DNA from: Rubritalea profundi
Lineage (GTDB): Bacteria > Verrucomicrobiota > Verrucomicrobiia > Verrucomicrobiales > Akkermansiaceae
NCBI RefSeq assembly: GCF_002954445.1
Contig: NZ_MQWA01000001.1
Span: 2,712,459-2,754,333, forward strand
DNA length: 41,875 nt
Direction: 5' to 3'
Part shown: positions 1 through 9,444 of the stretch, piece by piece
Layout of the letters: each line of letters opens with the position of its first letter
Position numbering within the stretch: position 1 is the first letter of the stretch
Notes under the pieces: model-generated
Database searches by the model: none
Seen by the model: only the letters and a program-made list of their open reading frames with translations
Told to the model about the DNA's origin: nothing
Translations under genes and position numbers: made by a program

Positions 1-67
1 GCACCTCACCTTCCGTGACTCCGCAAACGAGTAGACAGAAATAGCTCATAAATCACCCAACAAAAAT

Positions 68-98
68 CCCGCTTGGATTCCTCCGAGCGGGCTTTTTT
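68..98 (+). terminator. Rho-independent terminator
   Basis: A 10-bp stem (68-77 pairing with 82-91, one G-T pair) closes a TTCC loop and is followed by C and six T. It would end a plus-strand transcript that starts before the window. A similar hairpin with the same left arm start CCCGCTTGG lies at 2871-2903. The 67 bases before it hold no gene I can recognise. Confidence 0.8.
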
Positions 99-101
99 AT
101 T

Positions 102-127
102 CGTAGAAGAGGCTTCCAGCCTCTTTA
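102..127. repeat. Left copy of a 26-bp inverted repeat
   Basis: This 26-bp sequence recurs perfectly, in reverse complement, at 3021-3046. It is itself a palindrome: AAGAGGCT, loop TCC, AGCCTCTT. The two copies face each other across the Fic patch, so they may be borders of an inserted segment or simply two members of a dispersed hairpin family. Sequence identity is seen directly; the border role is inference. Confidence 0.8.
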
Positions 128-176
128 GCCTCTAGACTAAGTGATTTGGAGCCGACGCAAAAATCCTGTAGCTCGC

Positions 177-225
177 GATCGTATCACCTTTATCTTGATT
201 CATGATAGTATCACTTGATACTATC
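177..225. promoter_or_regulatory. Operator-like palindrome upstream of fic
   Basis: A perfect inverted repeat, GATAGTATCA (204-213), CT, TGATACTATC (216-225), ends four bases before the fic ATG. A further direct half-site with one mismatch (GATCGTATCAC, 177-187) lies 27 bp upstream. The layout suits an autoregulatory operator, perhaps bound by the winged-helix tail of the Fic protein itself; that role is inference. Confidence 0.55.
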
Positions 226-229
226 ACGC

Positions 230-1186
230 ATGAAGCCACCTTTCGCGATTACAGATAAAATCCTCAACCTAGTCTCAACTATCGAGAGATTGATTGGTCG
301 TATTGAAAGTTTAGACCACCCTAAGCCTCAGCCGCAACTACGTAAATCAAACAGGGTTAGAACGCTACAAGGTAGTTTGGCAATCGAGGGTAACTCGCTG
401 GATTTAGAACAAGTCACGGCCATTCTCGATGGGAAGAGGGTGATTGCACCCAAGAACGATATCCAAGAAGTTCTTAATGCTAATGCTGCTTACGAGAACC
501 TCCCCATCTATAAACCTGCAAATCAGAAGCACCTACTAAAGTCTCATGCAGTCATCATGAAGGGACTGATTGCAGAAGCTGGCAGGTGGAGGTCTGGGAA
601 CGTGGGAGTGATGAAAGGCGATGAAATCTCGCACATGGCCCCGCCAGCTGAACGGGTTCCCTACTTGATGGACGACTTATTTAAGTTTCTTAAAACCGAC
701 ACGCATGCGCTTATTCAGGGATGTGTGTTCCACTATGAGTTCGAATTCATTCACCCGTTCCAAGGTGGTAATGGCAGGATAGGCCGATTCTGGCATACCT
801 TGATGTTGTATCACTATCACGAGGTCTTTGAGTACATTCCTGTTGAGTCGTTAATCAAAGATCACCAGAAGCAATACTACAACACTCTAGAGCAATGTGA
901 TCACGCTGGTGAATCCACACAATTTATAGAATTCTCTCTCGAGATGATCATGAAATCTCTAGAAGATTTCATGGAGGTATTTAGGCCCAAAACGACAACA
1001 CCCATTGATAGATTGACGAATGCGCGAAAGCATTTTTCAGATACGTCTTTTTCAAGGAAAGACTACCTCGATCTTCACAAGACCATCTCAACTGCCACAG
1101 CGAGTAGAGATTTGAGGGTTGGCGTGGATGAGAAGTTGCTGGAGAAGAGTGGAGATAAAGCTCTCACTCTCTATAGATTCTCTTAG
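230..1186 (+). CDS. Class II Fic family protein with C-terminal winged helix
   Basis: Fic proteins usually transfer AMP from ATP to hydroxyl groups of target proteins. Counting from the ATG at 230 (318 aa), the N-terminal inhibitory helix motif SLAIEG at 49-54 fits the [S/T]xxxE[G/N] consensus and marks class II. The Fic core HPFQGGNGRIGR is at 175-186. The usual acidic residue before GNGR, which holds Mg2+, is glycine here, so catalysis may be altered. The C-terminus (about 265-318) has an SRKDYL...TASRDL winged-helix pattern, typical of Fic proteins that may bind DNA. A TTG at 215 could add five residues, but it lies inside the operator palindrome, so ATG is preferred. A cognate target or partner gene is not visible. 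The gene is convergent with a degraded second Fic gene. Confidence 0.85.
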   Translation: MKPPFAITDKILNLVSTIERLIGRIESLDHPKPQPQLRKSNRVRTLQGSLAIEGNSLDLEQVTAILDGKRVIAPKNDIQEVLNANAAYENLPIYKPANQKHLLKSHAVIMKGLIAEAGRWRSGNVGVMKGDEISHMAPPAERVPYLMDDLFKFLKTDTHALIQGCVFHYEFEFIHPFQGGNGRIGRFWHTLMLYHYHEVFEYIPVESLIKDHQKQYYNTLEQCDHAGESTQFIEFSLEMIMKSLEDFMEVFRPKTTTPIDRLTNARKHFSDTSFSRKDYLDLHKTISTATASRDLRVGVDEKLLEKSGDKALTLYRFS

Positions 1187-1366
1187 TTCGGGATGTTACA
1201 GGCGCGTCTTGATTCGGAGTACAAAGTCCGAAAGCTGACTTGAGAGCTCGACGGGGTCGGTTGTTCAGGGGTTCTCGGAGAACGAGCCTGATACATCCAC
1301 CATTCACCTAGGCATGGATGTTTTCCAAAACGTCCGGCGAGGTTTATAGATATGTGTGAATGGAGA

Positions 1367-1786
1367 CTAGAGAAGCTCCAGCCATTTACTAGCCAGTTCA
1401 TAGCGTCGCCCTCGACGTTCACCTTCTTGTAATAGGAATCCTGATTCTACCCATGATTTACAAAGGTTGAGAGTAGCTCTGGGCTGAATACCTAAAATTT
1501 TAGCAATCTCACCGGTGCTCAAAAATCGGCTATTTCTAAAGAGTGCGAGTACTAGCTTTTGGCGTTGATCTAGTTCCCTGAGTAGCGAGCTCTGATCAGG
1601 AATCGACTTCATTTGTTCTGCTTGAGACTGAACATGCGAGAACGAGTCTGCCATCCCTCCGCAAAAGTATTCTACCCAATGAGAAATATCGGCCTCGGCA
1701 CGGCCCATATAGTAATTGTGAGAATCTCCAACACTGATAGATTCATAGTATGCGGTGAGGTTTTTAGCGCGCACTAAAAGACACAC
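1367..1786 (-). pseudogene. C-terminal remnant of a second Fic family gene
   Basis: The 139-codon frame matches only the end of longer Fic proteins: a YYESISVGDSHNYYMGRAEADI segment after the catalytic core, then a winged helix (about 85-139: STGEIAKILGIQPRATLNLCKSW). The HPFx(D/E)GNGR core and everything before it are absent. The frame stays open a few codons upstream of the GTG at 1786, then runs into the terminator of the neighbouring gene at 1839-1885, so the 5' part was lost. It differs from the intact Fic at 230-1186 and is not its duplicate. A free wHTH protein cannot be excluded, but a remnant is far likelier. Confidence 0.7.
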
Positions 1787-1838
1787 AATATAGGAGAACC
1801 CGCTACTAAATGGCTGGCATGCAATTTCCCAGCCGGAG

Positions 1839-1885
1839 CAAAAAAATCCCCATGCAACTCAAAAAAATCAGAGTAGCATGGGGAT
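1839..1885 (-). terminator. Rho-independent terminator of the small basic protein gene
   Basis: The arms 1846-1855 and 1876-1885 pair perfectly over 10 bp, and ACTC/GAGT extend the stem inward. On the minus strand the hairpin is followed by a run of T. It lies 44 bp past the stop codon of the gene at 1929-2132. Confidence 0.8.
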
Positions 1886-1928
1886 ATATCGGCCTAATCA
1901 GTAAGACTAGGCAACGTGAGAAGAAAAA

Positions 1929-2132
1929 TTATCCTTTAAGAGATGCAGTCACCTTCTTTGGGTACTTAAGCATTGCACGAACTGCACTTGAGTCCATTGC
2001 TGCAACAGTAGCTTCGTCCACACCTAGAGCGACAAGGCGGCGGCGTTGCGCTTTTACTCGCTGAGTTCTTGCTCCAGCTGACTTTGTTGGACGACTTCTG
2101 CTTGGGTTACGTTCTAATGTTGTTTTGGCCAT
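1929..2132 (-). CDS. Small basic protein, hypothetical
   Basis: This 67-residue protein is rich in Arg and Lys (N-terminal MAKTTLERNPSRSRP). Its middle reads QRVKAQRRRLVALGVDEATV, followed by a predicted helix (SSAVRAMLKYPKK). There is no signal peptide or membrane segment. I do not recognise the family. A nucleic-acid-binding or ribosome-associated role is only a guess from composition. Support for a real gene comes from its own strong terminator (1839-1885) and a sensible ATG start at 2132. No good Shine-Dalgarno sequence is visible. Confidence 0.6.
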   Translation of the reverse strand: MAKTTLERNPSRSRPTKSAGARTQRVKAQRRRLVALGVDEATVAAMDSSAVRAMLKYPKKVTASLKG

Positions 2133-2870
2133 AATAGTGTTTAGATTTGTAGTTAAAAATTGAAAGAACTGGCTGATCGACAGGATCGGATTAGCTCCGC
2201 TTTGCTGGTTGGTAGACGATCAACTAAGTTCAGTCAACTCGAAATCCACCCTTACTACCTCTAATAGCGTCCCTCAGCCCATAAATGAGGCCGCAGTAGA
2301 AATACAAAATCAACCTTAGTCATCTACCCATCAGACAAGTAGCATTTGAAACTTCCGATGGGCGCCGATGTGGAGATGTGCATATGGGGGCAGACCATTG
2401 CATTTCCTCTAAGATGCCACGGTAAAGGGCGCGTGCAGACCTAGACACACAATATCTGAGGCTGAGTTCTGCATCCCTTTATCTATAAGTGATCTTGAAA
2501 ATTGATAGCTCGACATCAAACGCTATGCATCAGTTGAACTACGTGTAAATATGGGCAGTCTTGAGTGCGCGAACTTAAGCTGTTTTGTTGTAGTAGATCC
2601 TATGAAGAGTGGGGAGATTGGCCTAATTGGGGGCCAACACTGCCAGAGAAGTGCGATGCCTTCGGCATCTATGGATACCCCCAGACATCGCTGTGCGCTG
2701 ACTGGTGGCTATGGAGTTATTCACCTCCAGTGAGGTGAGGTGGACTCCGAAATTCGGGGCATGGGGCGGTAATTGAAATCGCATGAAATGACTGGGAAAT
2801 AAACAAATTAGCATAAAATGGTGTGAATATAATTGAATCCGCACATCTGTAAGCATTTCCGCACGAATAA
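2133..2870. other. 738-bp stretch without a recognisable gene
   Basis: No frame here looks protein-like on either strand. It holds hairpins: GATGCC-TTC-GGCATC at 2655-2669, and CACCTC-CAGT-GAGGTG near 2721-2736 inside a larger GGAGT...ACTCC fold. The plus-strand terminator at 2871-2903 has no gene before it, so an unrecognised short RNA ending there is possible. I see no tRNA, tmRNA or known riboswitch pattern. Confidence 0.5.
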
Positions 2871-2903
2871 CCCGCTTGGCTTTCTCCGGGCGGGCTTTGT
2901 TTT
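2871..2903 (+). terminator. Rho-independent terminator-like hairpin
   Basis: CCCGCTTGG (2871-2879) pairs, with two wobbles, with CCGGGCGGG (2886-2894), followed by CTTTGTTTT. It shares its left arm with the hairpin at 68-98. No plus-strand gene is seen upstream. Confidence 0.6.
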
Positions 2904-2906
2904 AGT

Positions 2907-2966
2907 GTGGCGGTGGTTTCTAACCGCCACGCCTAGGATGGACTAGGCGGTTGGAAACCGCCGTCA
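2907..2966. repeat. Composite palindromic repeat
   Basis: Two hairpins sit side by side and are also inverted copies of each other. The first is GTGGCGGT (2907-2914) with ACCGCCAC (2923-2930), and can also fold as GGTGGTT-TCT-AACCGCC. The second is GGCGGTT-GGA-AACCGCC (2946-2962). CCTAG/CTAGG between them closes a longer fold. It lies just beyond the gltB terminator and resembles a REP-type element. Confidence 0.7.
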
Positions 2967-2974
2967 CGATACGC

Positions 2975-3010
2975 AAAAAGACCTCATCCCTAGAATAGGG
3001 TGAGGTCTTT
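2975..3010 (-). terminator. gltB terminator
   Basis: AAAGACCTCATCCCTA pairs with TAGGGTGAGGTCTTT across a GAA loop with one bulged base. Read on the minus strand it is followed by five T. It is 37 bp past the gltB stop codon. Confidence 0.8.
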
Positions 3011-3020
3011 GGAGATATGG

Positions 3021-3046
3021 TAAAGAGGCTGGAAGCCTCTTCTACG
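3021..3046. repeat. Right copy of the 26-bp inverted repeat
   Basis: This is the exact reverse complement of 102-127. It ends on the base before the gltB stop codon (3047-3049), so the repeat directly abuts that gene. Confidence 0.8.
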
Positions 3047-6000
3047 TTACGCGTTTGGTGTGGAGGCTGCTTCGTGTTGCTCTTCTGCTTTCTCGAGGGA
3101 CGCGCGGGCCTTGGGGATGACGCGGATGAACTTCTTCACGGTCTTTTCCCAGTTGGCTAGGAACTTTTTAGCGCGAGCTGAGCCGGTGAGTTCGGCGTGC
3201 TTCTCGATGAGTAGTTTGAGCTCGGCGATGTCTTCAGCGCGCTTGATCGGAAGTGGTTTGACCATCTCGGTGTTGATGCGTGACTGGAAGCGACCGTCTT
3301 CGTCGTAGACGTAGGCAGTACCGCCGGACATACCTGCACCGAAGTTCTGACCTGTGAGGCCGAGAATCGCTACGAGTCCGTTAGTCATGTACTCACAACC
3401 GTGATCACCAACTCCTTCAACAACTGTTGTTGCTCCGGAGTTACGCACGGCGAAGCGTTCACCTGCGCGGCCATTGACGAAGAGCTCTCCGCCAGTTGCT
3501 CCGTAGAGGCATGTGTTACCGACGATAGAGTTTTCGTGCGCTTCGAACTGGTGACCGTCGACTGGGCGCACCTTGATGCTGCCAGCTGCCATGCCTTTAC
3601 CTACGTAGTCATTGCCTTCACCGATGAGGTCAAGTGTGACTCCGCCTGCGAGGAATGTACCGAAGGACTGACCTGCGGAACCGTTGATTGTGAGGTTGAT
3701 TGATCCTGCTGGGAGTCCGCGGTTTTCGAAGACTTCTGCGACACGCCCGGAAAGGCGTGTGCCGATGTTGCGGTCGGTGTTGACCACATTATAGCTGAGG
3801 TTCACCGGAGCGCGGTCCATGAGGACGCTAAGGTCTTCTGAGCCGATCTTTGCGTAGAGATCTTTGAGGATCTGTAGGTCGAGCGCTGGCTTGTCGATGC
3901 CATCGTTGCGATCTTGCTTACAGATGCGGGCAATCTCAGATACAGGAGTGCCTGTCATCTTGGAAATTTCTGGAGTCATGTCCTTGAGGACGGTAGAAAG
4001 GTCGATGAGGTTTGCCTTCGGGTGCTCAGGGACTTCGCGCTGGCGAAGGTACTCTGGGTGACCGATGAGGTCGTCGAGCTTCTTGATTCCTAGGCTTGCC
4101 ATGACTTCACGTGCTTCTTGGGAAACTGCGTTGAAGAAGTTGATCACCTGCTCAGGAGTTCCTTTGAACTTTGCGCGCCACTTAGGATCAGTAGTCGCAA
4201 CACCCACTGGGCAGTTGTTGAGGTGGCACTTACGAACGTAAACACAACCCATGGCAATCATCGCGATAGTACCGAAGTTGTATTCTTCAGCTCCGAGGAT
4301 GGCTGCGGTGACGATGTCCTTACCATTCTTCATGCCGCCGTCCGTTCTGAGAGTGACTTTGGTACGAAGATTGTTAGCGAGGAGTGTCTGCTGCGCCTCT
4401 GCCAGACCGAGCTCCCATGGGAGTCCACAGTGCTTGGTAGAAGAGAGTGGGGATGCTGCAGTTCCGCCGTCGTGGCCGGAAATGAGGATCACGTCAGCGG
4501 ATGCTTTAGCAACACCGGAGGCGACTGTTCCAACACCAGCTGAGGATACGAGCTTCACTGTCACTTTTGCTCTCGGATTGATTTCCTTGAGGTCGTGGAT
4601 CAGCTGGGCGAGATCTTCAATTGAGTAGATGTCGTGGTGCGGTGGTGGGGAAATGAGCTGCACACCTGGCTGCGTGTTACGCAGACGAGCGATGATGCCA
4701 TTCACTTTGTGGCCAGGAAGCTGACCACCTTCACCAGGCTTGGCGCCCTGTGCCATTTTGATCTCAAGTTCGTCAGCATTGACGAGGTAGTGAGCGGAGA
4801 CACCGAATCGACCAGAAGCGATCTGCTTGATCCGAGATTTCGCGAGGTCGCCGTTCGGGTATTTCTTGAAGCGAATTGGATCTTCACCACCTTCACCGGA
4901 GTCGGACTTAGCGCCGATGCGGTTCATTGCGATAGCGAGAGTCTCGTGTGCTTCTGGAGAAAGTGCGCCCATGGACATTGCTGCTGTAGTGAAACGGCGG
5001 CGGATGTCTTCGATTGGCTCAACTTCGTCGATTGAAATTGCGCCAGATGCTGGAGGCACAAACTCGAAGAGGTCTTTAATGGCTACTGGGCCAGTCTCGA
5101 GAGAGGCTTGGACGTAGTCGTCGTAGTCTTCCTTTTTGCCATTTCTGACGAATGTGTGGAAGTTCTTGATGACGTCGGTAGTGATCGCGTGGCGCTCACC
5201 AGTCTTGCGGTAACGGTTGTAGCCTGGGTCGCCGAGCTCGAGCTCAGTGCCGTCGATAAGGTCGCTGTGTGCGGACTGGTGACGGATGATGGACTCAGCA
5301 GCAATTTCCGCGAAGCCAACTCCTGCGATGCGGGACTTGGTGCCGGTGAAGCATGTGTCGATGACGTCGTTGCCGATGCCGATAGCTTCGAAGATCTGCG
5401 CACTCTGGTAGGAGTTGAGCACGGAGATGCCCATCTTGGACATAATCTTGAGGATGCCTTTTTCAAGCGCCTTGCGGTAGTTCTTCATGCCAACCTCAGG
5501 AGTCATGTCGTCACCGAGTTTGCCTTTGGTGTCGGTAGCGATGACCTGACGGACAGTCGCGTAACCAAGGTAAGGACAAACTGCCGTAGCACCGAATCCG
5601 AAGAGACAGGCGATCTGGTGCGTGTCGCGCGCTTCAGCGGTGTCAACTACGAGAGATGAACTGAGACGCTTGCGAACGCGGTTGAGGTGGTGGTGAACTG
5701 CTCCTGTGATGAGCAGTGCTGGGATCGCTACGCGCTCAGGTGAGGCGGCGCGATCTGAAAGGATGACGATAGCAGTGCCGGCGTCGGCAGCATCTTCAGC
5801 TTGTGCGCAAACACGCTGGACTGCTTGGAGCATTCCGTCTGCGCCTTCGCTGATTGGCCAAGTGGTGTCGAGCTGGATAGAGCTGAATCCGTATTCGTCC
5901 ATCTGCTTGATCTTCTCGAGCTCTTGCTCAAGGAGAATAGCGGACTCGAGGTTGATGATCTTAGCGTGCTCAGGAGTTTCGCCGAGAAGGTTACGCTCAG

Positions 6001-7657
6001 AGCCGAGACCGGCTTCGAGTGACATCACTGCCCACTCACGGATCGGATCGATCGGTGGGTTGGTGACCTGTGCGAAGAGTTGCTGGAAGTATGTGTAAAG
6101 AAGTCGTGGGTAGGTGGAGAGGATCGCTAGCGGGATGTCATTACCCATGGAGTAGACCGCTTCTTGAGCGCCCTTTACCATTGGTGGGAATACCATAGCG
6201 AGGTCTTCGTCACTGATGCCGTTCATGATCTGAAGGCGTTTGATTTCCGTTTCTTCGAAGTCTACAGCGGGAACCTGTGGCTCTGGTGAAATGTAGTCGC
6301 GAAGGTTGACTTGGTTTTCGTCGACCCAGCGGCGGTAAGGAGCTTGCTTGGCAAGGCCTTCTTTGATCTCGCGATCCTTAGTGAGAGTGCCGTCAGCAAG
6401 GTTAGCTAGAAGCATCTGACCAGGTCCGAGACGGCCTTTGGCGACAATAGATGTTTCGTCTACTTGGATAGCACCAACCTCTGAGCCGATGTAAAGGAGG
6501 CCGTCTTCAGTGAGCACGTAGCGTGATGGGCGGAGACCGTTGCGGTCGAGTGATGCGCAGAGCTTAGTTCCGTCTGTGTAAACGAGACCAGCTGGACCGT
6601 CCCAAGGCTCGGAGAACGAGCTGTGGTACTTGTAGAAGCCTTGAAGCTCTTCGGAGATGTCCTTGTCGTTGATAAATGCTGGAGGGACGAGCATACACAT
6701 GGAGTGCTCGATCGAACGACCGGAAAGTGCGAGAAGCTCAAGTGCGTGGTCGAGTGACGCGGAGTCAGACTCGTTGTCGGAGGTGAGATCCTTGAGCAGA
6801 GCAACGTCGTCGCCCCAGATGTCGGATTCGAAAAGTTCTTCACGGGATGCGAGCCAGTTGCGGTTGCCGCGGACTGTGTTGATCTCACCGTTGTGTGCCA
6901 CCATCCGGAACGGCTGGCCGAGTGGCCAAGCTGGGAAGGTGTTGGTGGAAAAGCGTTGGTGGTAGAGAGCGATCGCTGTGTGGAAGTCGTCGTCCTGCAT
7001 GTCGAGATAGAACGCCTTCAAGGTAGCTGGCATTGCGAGTCCCTTGTAGGAAATCAAGCGACTAGAGAATGTAGGCATGTAGAAGCCTGCGGTCTCGGCA
7101 GTTGCGATCTCGATAGTGCGGCGCGCAAGGTAGAGTTGGCGCTCGAACTGGAGTTCCTCCCAGCCTGATGGCTTGGACATGAGGAAGTGGAGAACGTGTG
7201 GGCGAGTCTTCTGAGCGAGTTCGCCGAGTTCTTCAGGTGCGACTGGGCATACGCGCCAGCCGATGATGTTTATACCACGCTCTTTCACTGTCTTTTCAGC
7301 GAGTGCTTGGATCTCTGCGTGGCAGGACTCGTTGTCGCGTGGTAGGAAGAACACACCAACAGCGATGTCTTCAGCAGCTGCGTCAGATCCTAGCTTTTTA
7401 GCTTCGCGTGCGAAAAGTGGTCGCGGAATTTGTGAAAGGATACCAGAGCCGTCACCCGTTTTCATGTCTGCGTCAACAGCTCCACGGTGGGTCATGTTGC
7501 AAACCGACTCAACTGCGAGGTCGAGAATATTTTTCGATGCTTTACCGTGAATCTGGACGATAGCGCCCATGCCACAGTTGTCGCGTTCGTTGGTAAATGA
7601 GTGAAGGGAGCCGGTGGTGTCCGGTGTGAATCGTTGATCGTATGGGCTGGTCTTCAT
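3047..7657 (-). CDS. gltB: Glutamate synthase large subunit
   Basis: The enzyme makes two glutamates from glutamine and 2-oxoglutarate, using electrons delivered by a small subunit or ferredoxin. The 1536-aa length is normal. A 27-residue propeptide precedes the nucleophile Cys28 (NCGMGAIV), which starts the class II glutamine amidotransferase domain (about 28-430). A central domain, the FMN-binding synthase domain (about 830-1230) and the C-terminal GxGxG beta-helix follow. The [3Fe-4S] cluster cysteines CxxxxxCxxxxC ([12 protein letters not shown]) are near residues 1136-1147. No gltD lies next to it. Upstream is the retron and downstream a terminator (2975-3010), so it appears to be transcribed alone. 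Confidence 0.97.
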   Translation of the reverse strand: MKTSPYDQRFTPDTTGSLHSFTNERDNCGMGAIVQIHGKASKNILDLAVESVCNMTHRGAVDADMKTGDGSGILSQIPRPLFAREAKKLGSDAAAEDIAVGVFFLPRDNESCHAEIQALAEKTVKERGINIIGWRVCPVAPEELGELAQKTRPHVLHFLMSKPSGWEELQFERQLYLARRTIEIATAETAGFYMPTFSSRLISYKGLAMPATLKAFYLDMQDDDFHTAIALYHQRFSTNTFPAWPLGQPFRMVAHNGEINTVRGNRNWLASREELFESDIWGDDVALLKDLTSDNESDSASLDHALELLALSGRSIEHSMCMLVPPAFINDKDISEELQGFYKYHSSFSEPWDGPAGLVYTDGTKLCASLDRNGLRPSRYVLTEDGLLYIGSEVGAIQVDETSIVAKGRLGPGQMLLANLADGTLTKDREIKEGLAKQAPYRRWVDENQVNLRDYISPEPQVPAVDFEETEIKRLQIMNGISDEDLAMVFPPMVKGAQEAVYSMGNDIPLAILSTYPRLLYTYFQQLFAQVTNPPIDPIREWAVMSLEAGLGSERNLLGETPEHAKIINLESAILLEQELEKIKQMDEYGFSSIQLDTTWPISEGADGMLQAVQRVCAQAEDAADAGTAIVILSDRAASPERVAIPALLITGAVHHHLNRVRKRLSSSLVVDTAEARDTHQIACLFGFGATAVCPYLGYATVRQVIATDTKGKLGDDMTPEVGMKNYRKALEKGILKIMSKMGISVLNSYQSAQIFEAIGIGNDVIDTCFTGTKSRIAGVGFAEIAAESIIRHQSAHSDLIDGTELELGDPGYNRYRKTGERHAITTDVIKNFHTFVRNGKKEDYDDYVQASLETGPVAIKDLFEFVPPASGAISIDEVEPIEDIRRRFTTAAMSMGALSPEAHETLAIAMNRIGAKSDSGEGGEDPIRFKKYPNGDLAKSRIKQIASGRFGVSAHYLVNADELEIKMAQGAKPGEGGQLPGHKVNGIIARLRNTQPGVQLISPPPHHDIYSIEDLAQLIHDLKEINPRAKVTVKLVSSAGVGTVASGVAKASADVILISGHDGGTAASPLSSTKHCGLPWELGLAEAQQTLLANNLRTKVTLRTDGGMKNGKDIVTAAILGAEEYNFGTIAMIAMGCVYVRKCHLNNCPVGVATTDPKWRAKFKGTPEQVINFFNAVSQEAREVMASLGIKKLDDLIGHPEYLRQREVPEHPKANLIDLSTVLKDMTPEISKMTGTPVSEIARICKQDRNDGIDKPALDLQILKDLYAKIGSEDLSVLMDRAPVNLSYNVVNTDRNIGTRLSGRVAEVFENRGLPAGSINLTINGSAGQSFGTFLAGGVTLDLIGEGNDYVGKGMAAGSIKVRPVDGHQFEAHENSIVGNTCLYGATGGELFVNGRAGERFAVRNSGATTVVEGVGDHGCEYMTNGLVAILGLTGQNFGAGMSGGTAYVYDEDGRFQSRINTEMVKPLPIKRAEDIAELKLLIEKHAELTGSARAKKFLANWEKTVKKFIRVIPKARASLEKAEEQHEAASTPNA

Positions 7658-7908
7658 ATCCTAATGATTGAGTGTGAAAAGTTTATGTCGCTGCTCGGGT
7701 GAGTTTGCCATTCCTTGCAGGTAGAATGCCTGCACGGCTCTGCATTTAAAAGGGTTAAAGCCTACTTGGAAAGCGTGAAATGTGGCAGCGATTCGAATCT
7801 CTGCTCGCTTCTGGTAAATGCAAGTGGGGGGAGGGGGCTATTTCCAGTCTGGAGGCACAAGTAGAGTAAGAGCTAAGCGCAGATCTGCAGGTGAAAAGAA
7901 ACTCGAGT

Positions 7909-9188
7909 TTAGTGTGAAGAAATCCCTTTCAGCGTGGTCATCAGCTTCTCACCGCGTTTTTGGTTTGATTGAAGGATGCATTGTATACGTCCTTCGAGGT
8001 GGGCGACGAAGTTAGGATGGCACTCTCTGTTTTTAGCCTCAAATCCATGCTGTTTACATTGATGAAGTATCGCTCGGATTTGATCGTATTCTTTTCTGGG
8101 TAGATTGGTCCCTTGGTTGGCGACTAGTCCCGTGAGCCGTTGTTGTTGGCTTTGTCGCATCACTCTGGTTTTCTGACGATTAAGTTGCCACCCCTCTTCA
8201 GAAATAATGTTTTCGATCAACAGGGTGAACGATGCAATGGATTTATTGCCCAGTGGCTTGTCTGAAGAAAATGCGATGTCATCGGCGTAGCGGGTGAAGG
8301 ATAAAGCCATTTTTTTAGCGAGCCCCTGTAATCTAAGATCAAGTCGGTAGAGTAACTTGTCCGCAAGTGCTGGTGAGCTTGGTGCACCCTGGGGAAGATG
8401 TGGCCGCTCTTAGAGCCACTTTCCTTTGAGGTCGTTCGGCAAGTGATGCGGGTTTGCCTGATGACAGCATGACCAGCGAGGTGTCTAGAAATTGTCGGTG
8501 GGTAGCCAGCCAGATGAAATAGAGATCTAACACGTGCTCGCTCAGTGCTCAAAAAGTAGTCTTTCAAATCAAATTTAAGAACTACCTTTTTATTTTTGTG
8601 GGGTTGGGTGAAACTGAAAATGGATCTAGCTTGTTTGAATCCGTGTGGGCAATCATGTGACGGAATGCGATCCAAAATACCATGAAGTATTCGACGTTGG
8701 ATCATCTTTAATCGCCACTTTGGGATTTCTAACAACCTCATTGCGCCGCTTCTTTTAGCTATAGTTTTGTAGTTGTAGTGACAGAGTTTCGTGCTTCCAG
8801 AGGTGAAGTGCATTTCCCCCGAAAACCAATCGAGTTCTTCCGGCGAGATATCTAGCCAGTGAGCCAGCTTTCCTATAGTGCAGATACTAAGAACATTCCA
8901 GTCAGAGGAAAGGGTGCGATCCGTTGCCATCGTGACAGGAAGGGTGTCAGGATATAAAGTGATTCTCCGTTGTTTTTTTCGCCGCAGTGCTGGGTCATTA
9001 CTAAGCCATTCTTTGACGGCCCGAATGGAGGGTCTGCTGCCAACACCAAAATGTTCGATTAGCCGGTGAATGAGTTTGTGTCGGAATGTTCGCTGACTTT
9101 CAAAGCAGGATTCCAGACGCTGATCCAAAGCGTCGAACGTGAGTTCTCCACTTAGTATGAGAATTGCTAACCTTTCTAATACATCCAT
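7909..9188 (-). pseudogene. Retron reverse transcriptase, frameshifted
   Basis: Retron RTs copy part of a partner RNA into multicopy single-stranded DNA joined to RNA. The first frame (from ATG 9188; TTG 9200 is an alternative) has a long helical N-terminus, then YKTIAKRSGAMRLLEIPK, an IQRRIL helix, HGF, and the first catalytic Asp in KFDLKDYF. The second frame carries LPQGAPSSPAL, the catalytic YADD box (TRYADDIAF), GWQLNRQKTRV and the LTGL motif (VTG-type). The 1280-bp span is not a multiple of three. The frames join only if one base is gained between about 8395 and 8475, and the second frame meets TAA at 8410-8412 if extended upstream. The architecture resembles myxobacterial retron RTs. 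It is probably inactive, unless the shift is a sequencing error or is bypassed. The RNA partner lies immediately upstream. Confidence 0.85.
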
Positions 9189-9216
9189 ACGAATTGCCAA
9201 AAATGAAGAAAATCAA

Positions 9217-9355
9217 CATCGAAGCTAACCAATCTCGTATGGCGAAGGGCTCCTCCCAGTGTGGTGGGACGCACCCTTTGCTTTGCCGCGTAGTAGTTAA
9301 ATAAATGCCCTGAGGTTACCTCAGAGAAGGATTTCTCCCAAACTTAGCTTCGATG
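9217..9355 (-). ncRNA. Retron msr-msd RNA
   Basis: Read on the minus strand, a 12-bp perfect inverted repeat (CATCGAAGCTAA at 9355-9344 and TTAGCTTCGATG at 9228-9217) forms the a1/a2 stem that defines retron RNAs. After a1 come two msr hairpins: GAGAA-ATCC-TTCTC (about 9324-9337) and CTGAGG-TAA-CCTCAG (9310-9324, sharing its boundary base). Next is a long msd stem (about 9241-9285) in which GGC, AAGGG and TCCCA pair with TGGGA, CCCTT and GCC. The RT start codon follows 29 bases after a2, the usual order msr-msd-RT. A guanosine follows a1 directly and is a candidate branch point. Structure seen by eye; family and product are inference. Confidence 0.85.
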
Positions 9356-9444
9356 CGATTTTCTCGCCTTAGTAATAATGAACAGAGAATGCGTTGCAAG
9401 AAAATAGCTATTGCCTTTTGTCGTTGGGAAATGAGGATGGCGGC

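Noticed and set aside
1-67. Possible 3' end of a tmRNA or other stable RNA
   Set aside because: No TTCGA-type arm or CCA end can be seen; the sequence is too short to judge.
1187-1366. Possible integron attC site between the two Fic genes (several inverted words)
   Set aside because: No matching RYYYAAC/GTTRRRY pair with the right spacing, and no integrase in the window.
5083-5466. Ser/Thr-rich frames within gltB on other frames and strand
   Set aside because: These are shadows of the gltB coding sequence with typical out-of-frame composition.
8339-8533. Separate small gene inside the retron RT region
   Set aside because: It is the third reading frame across the frameshifted part of the RT; no motif of its own.
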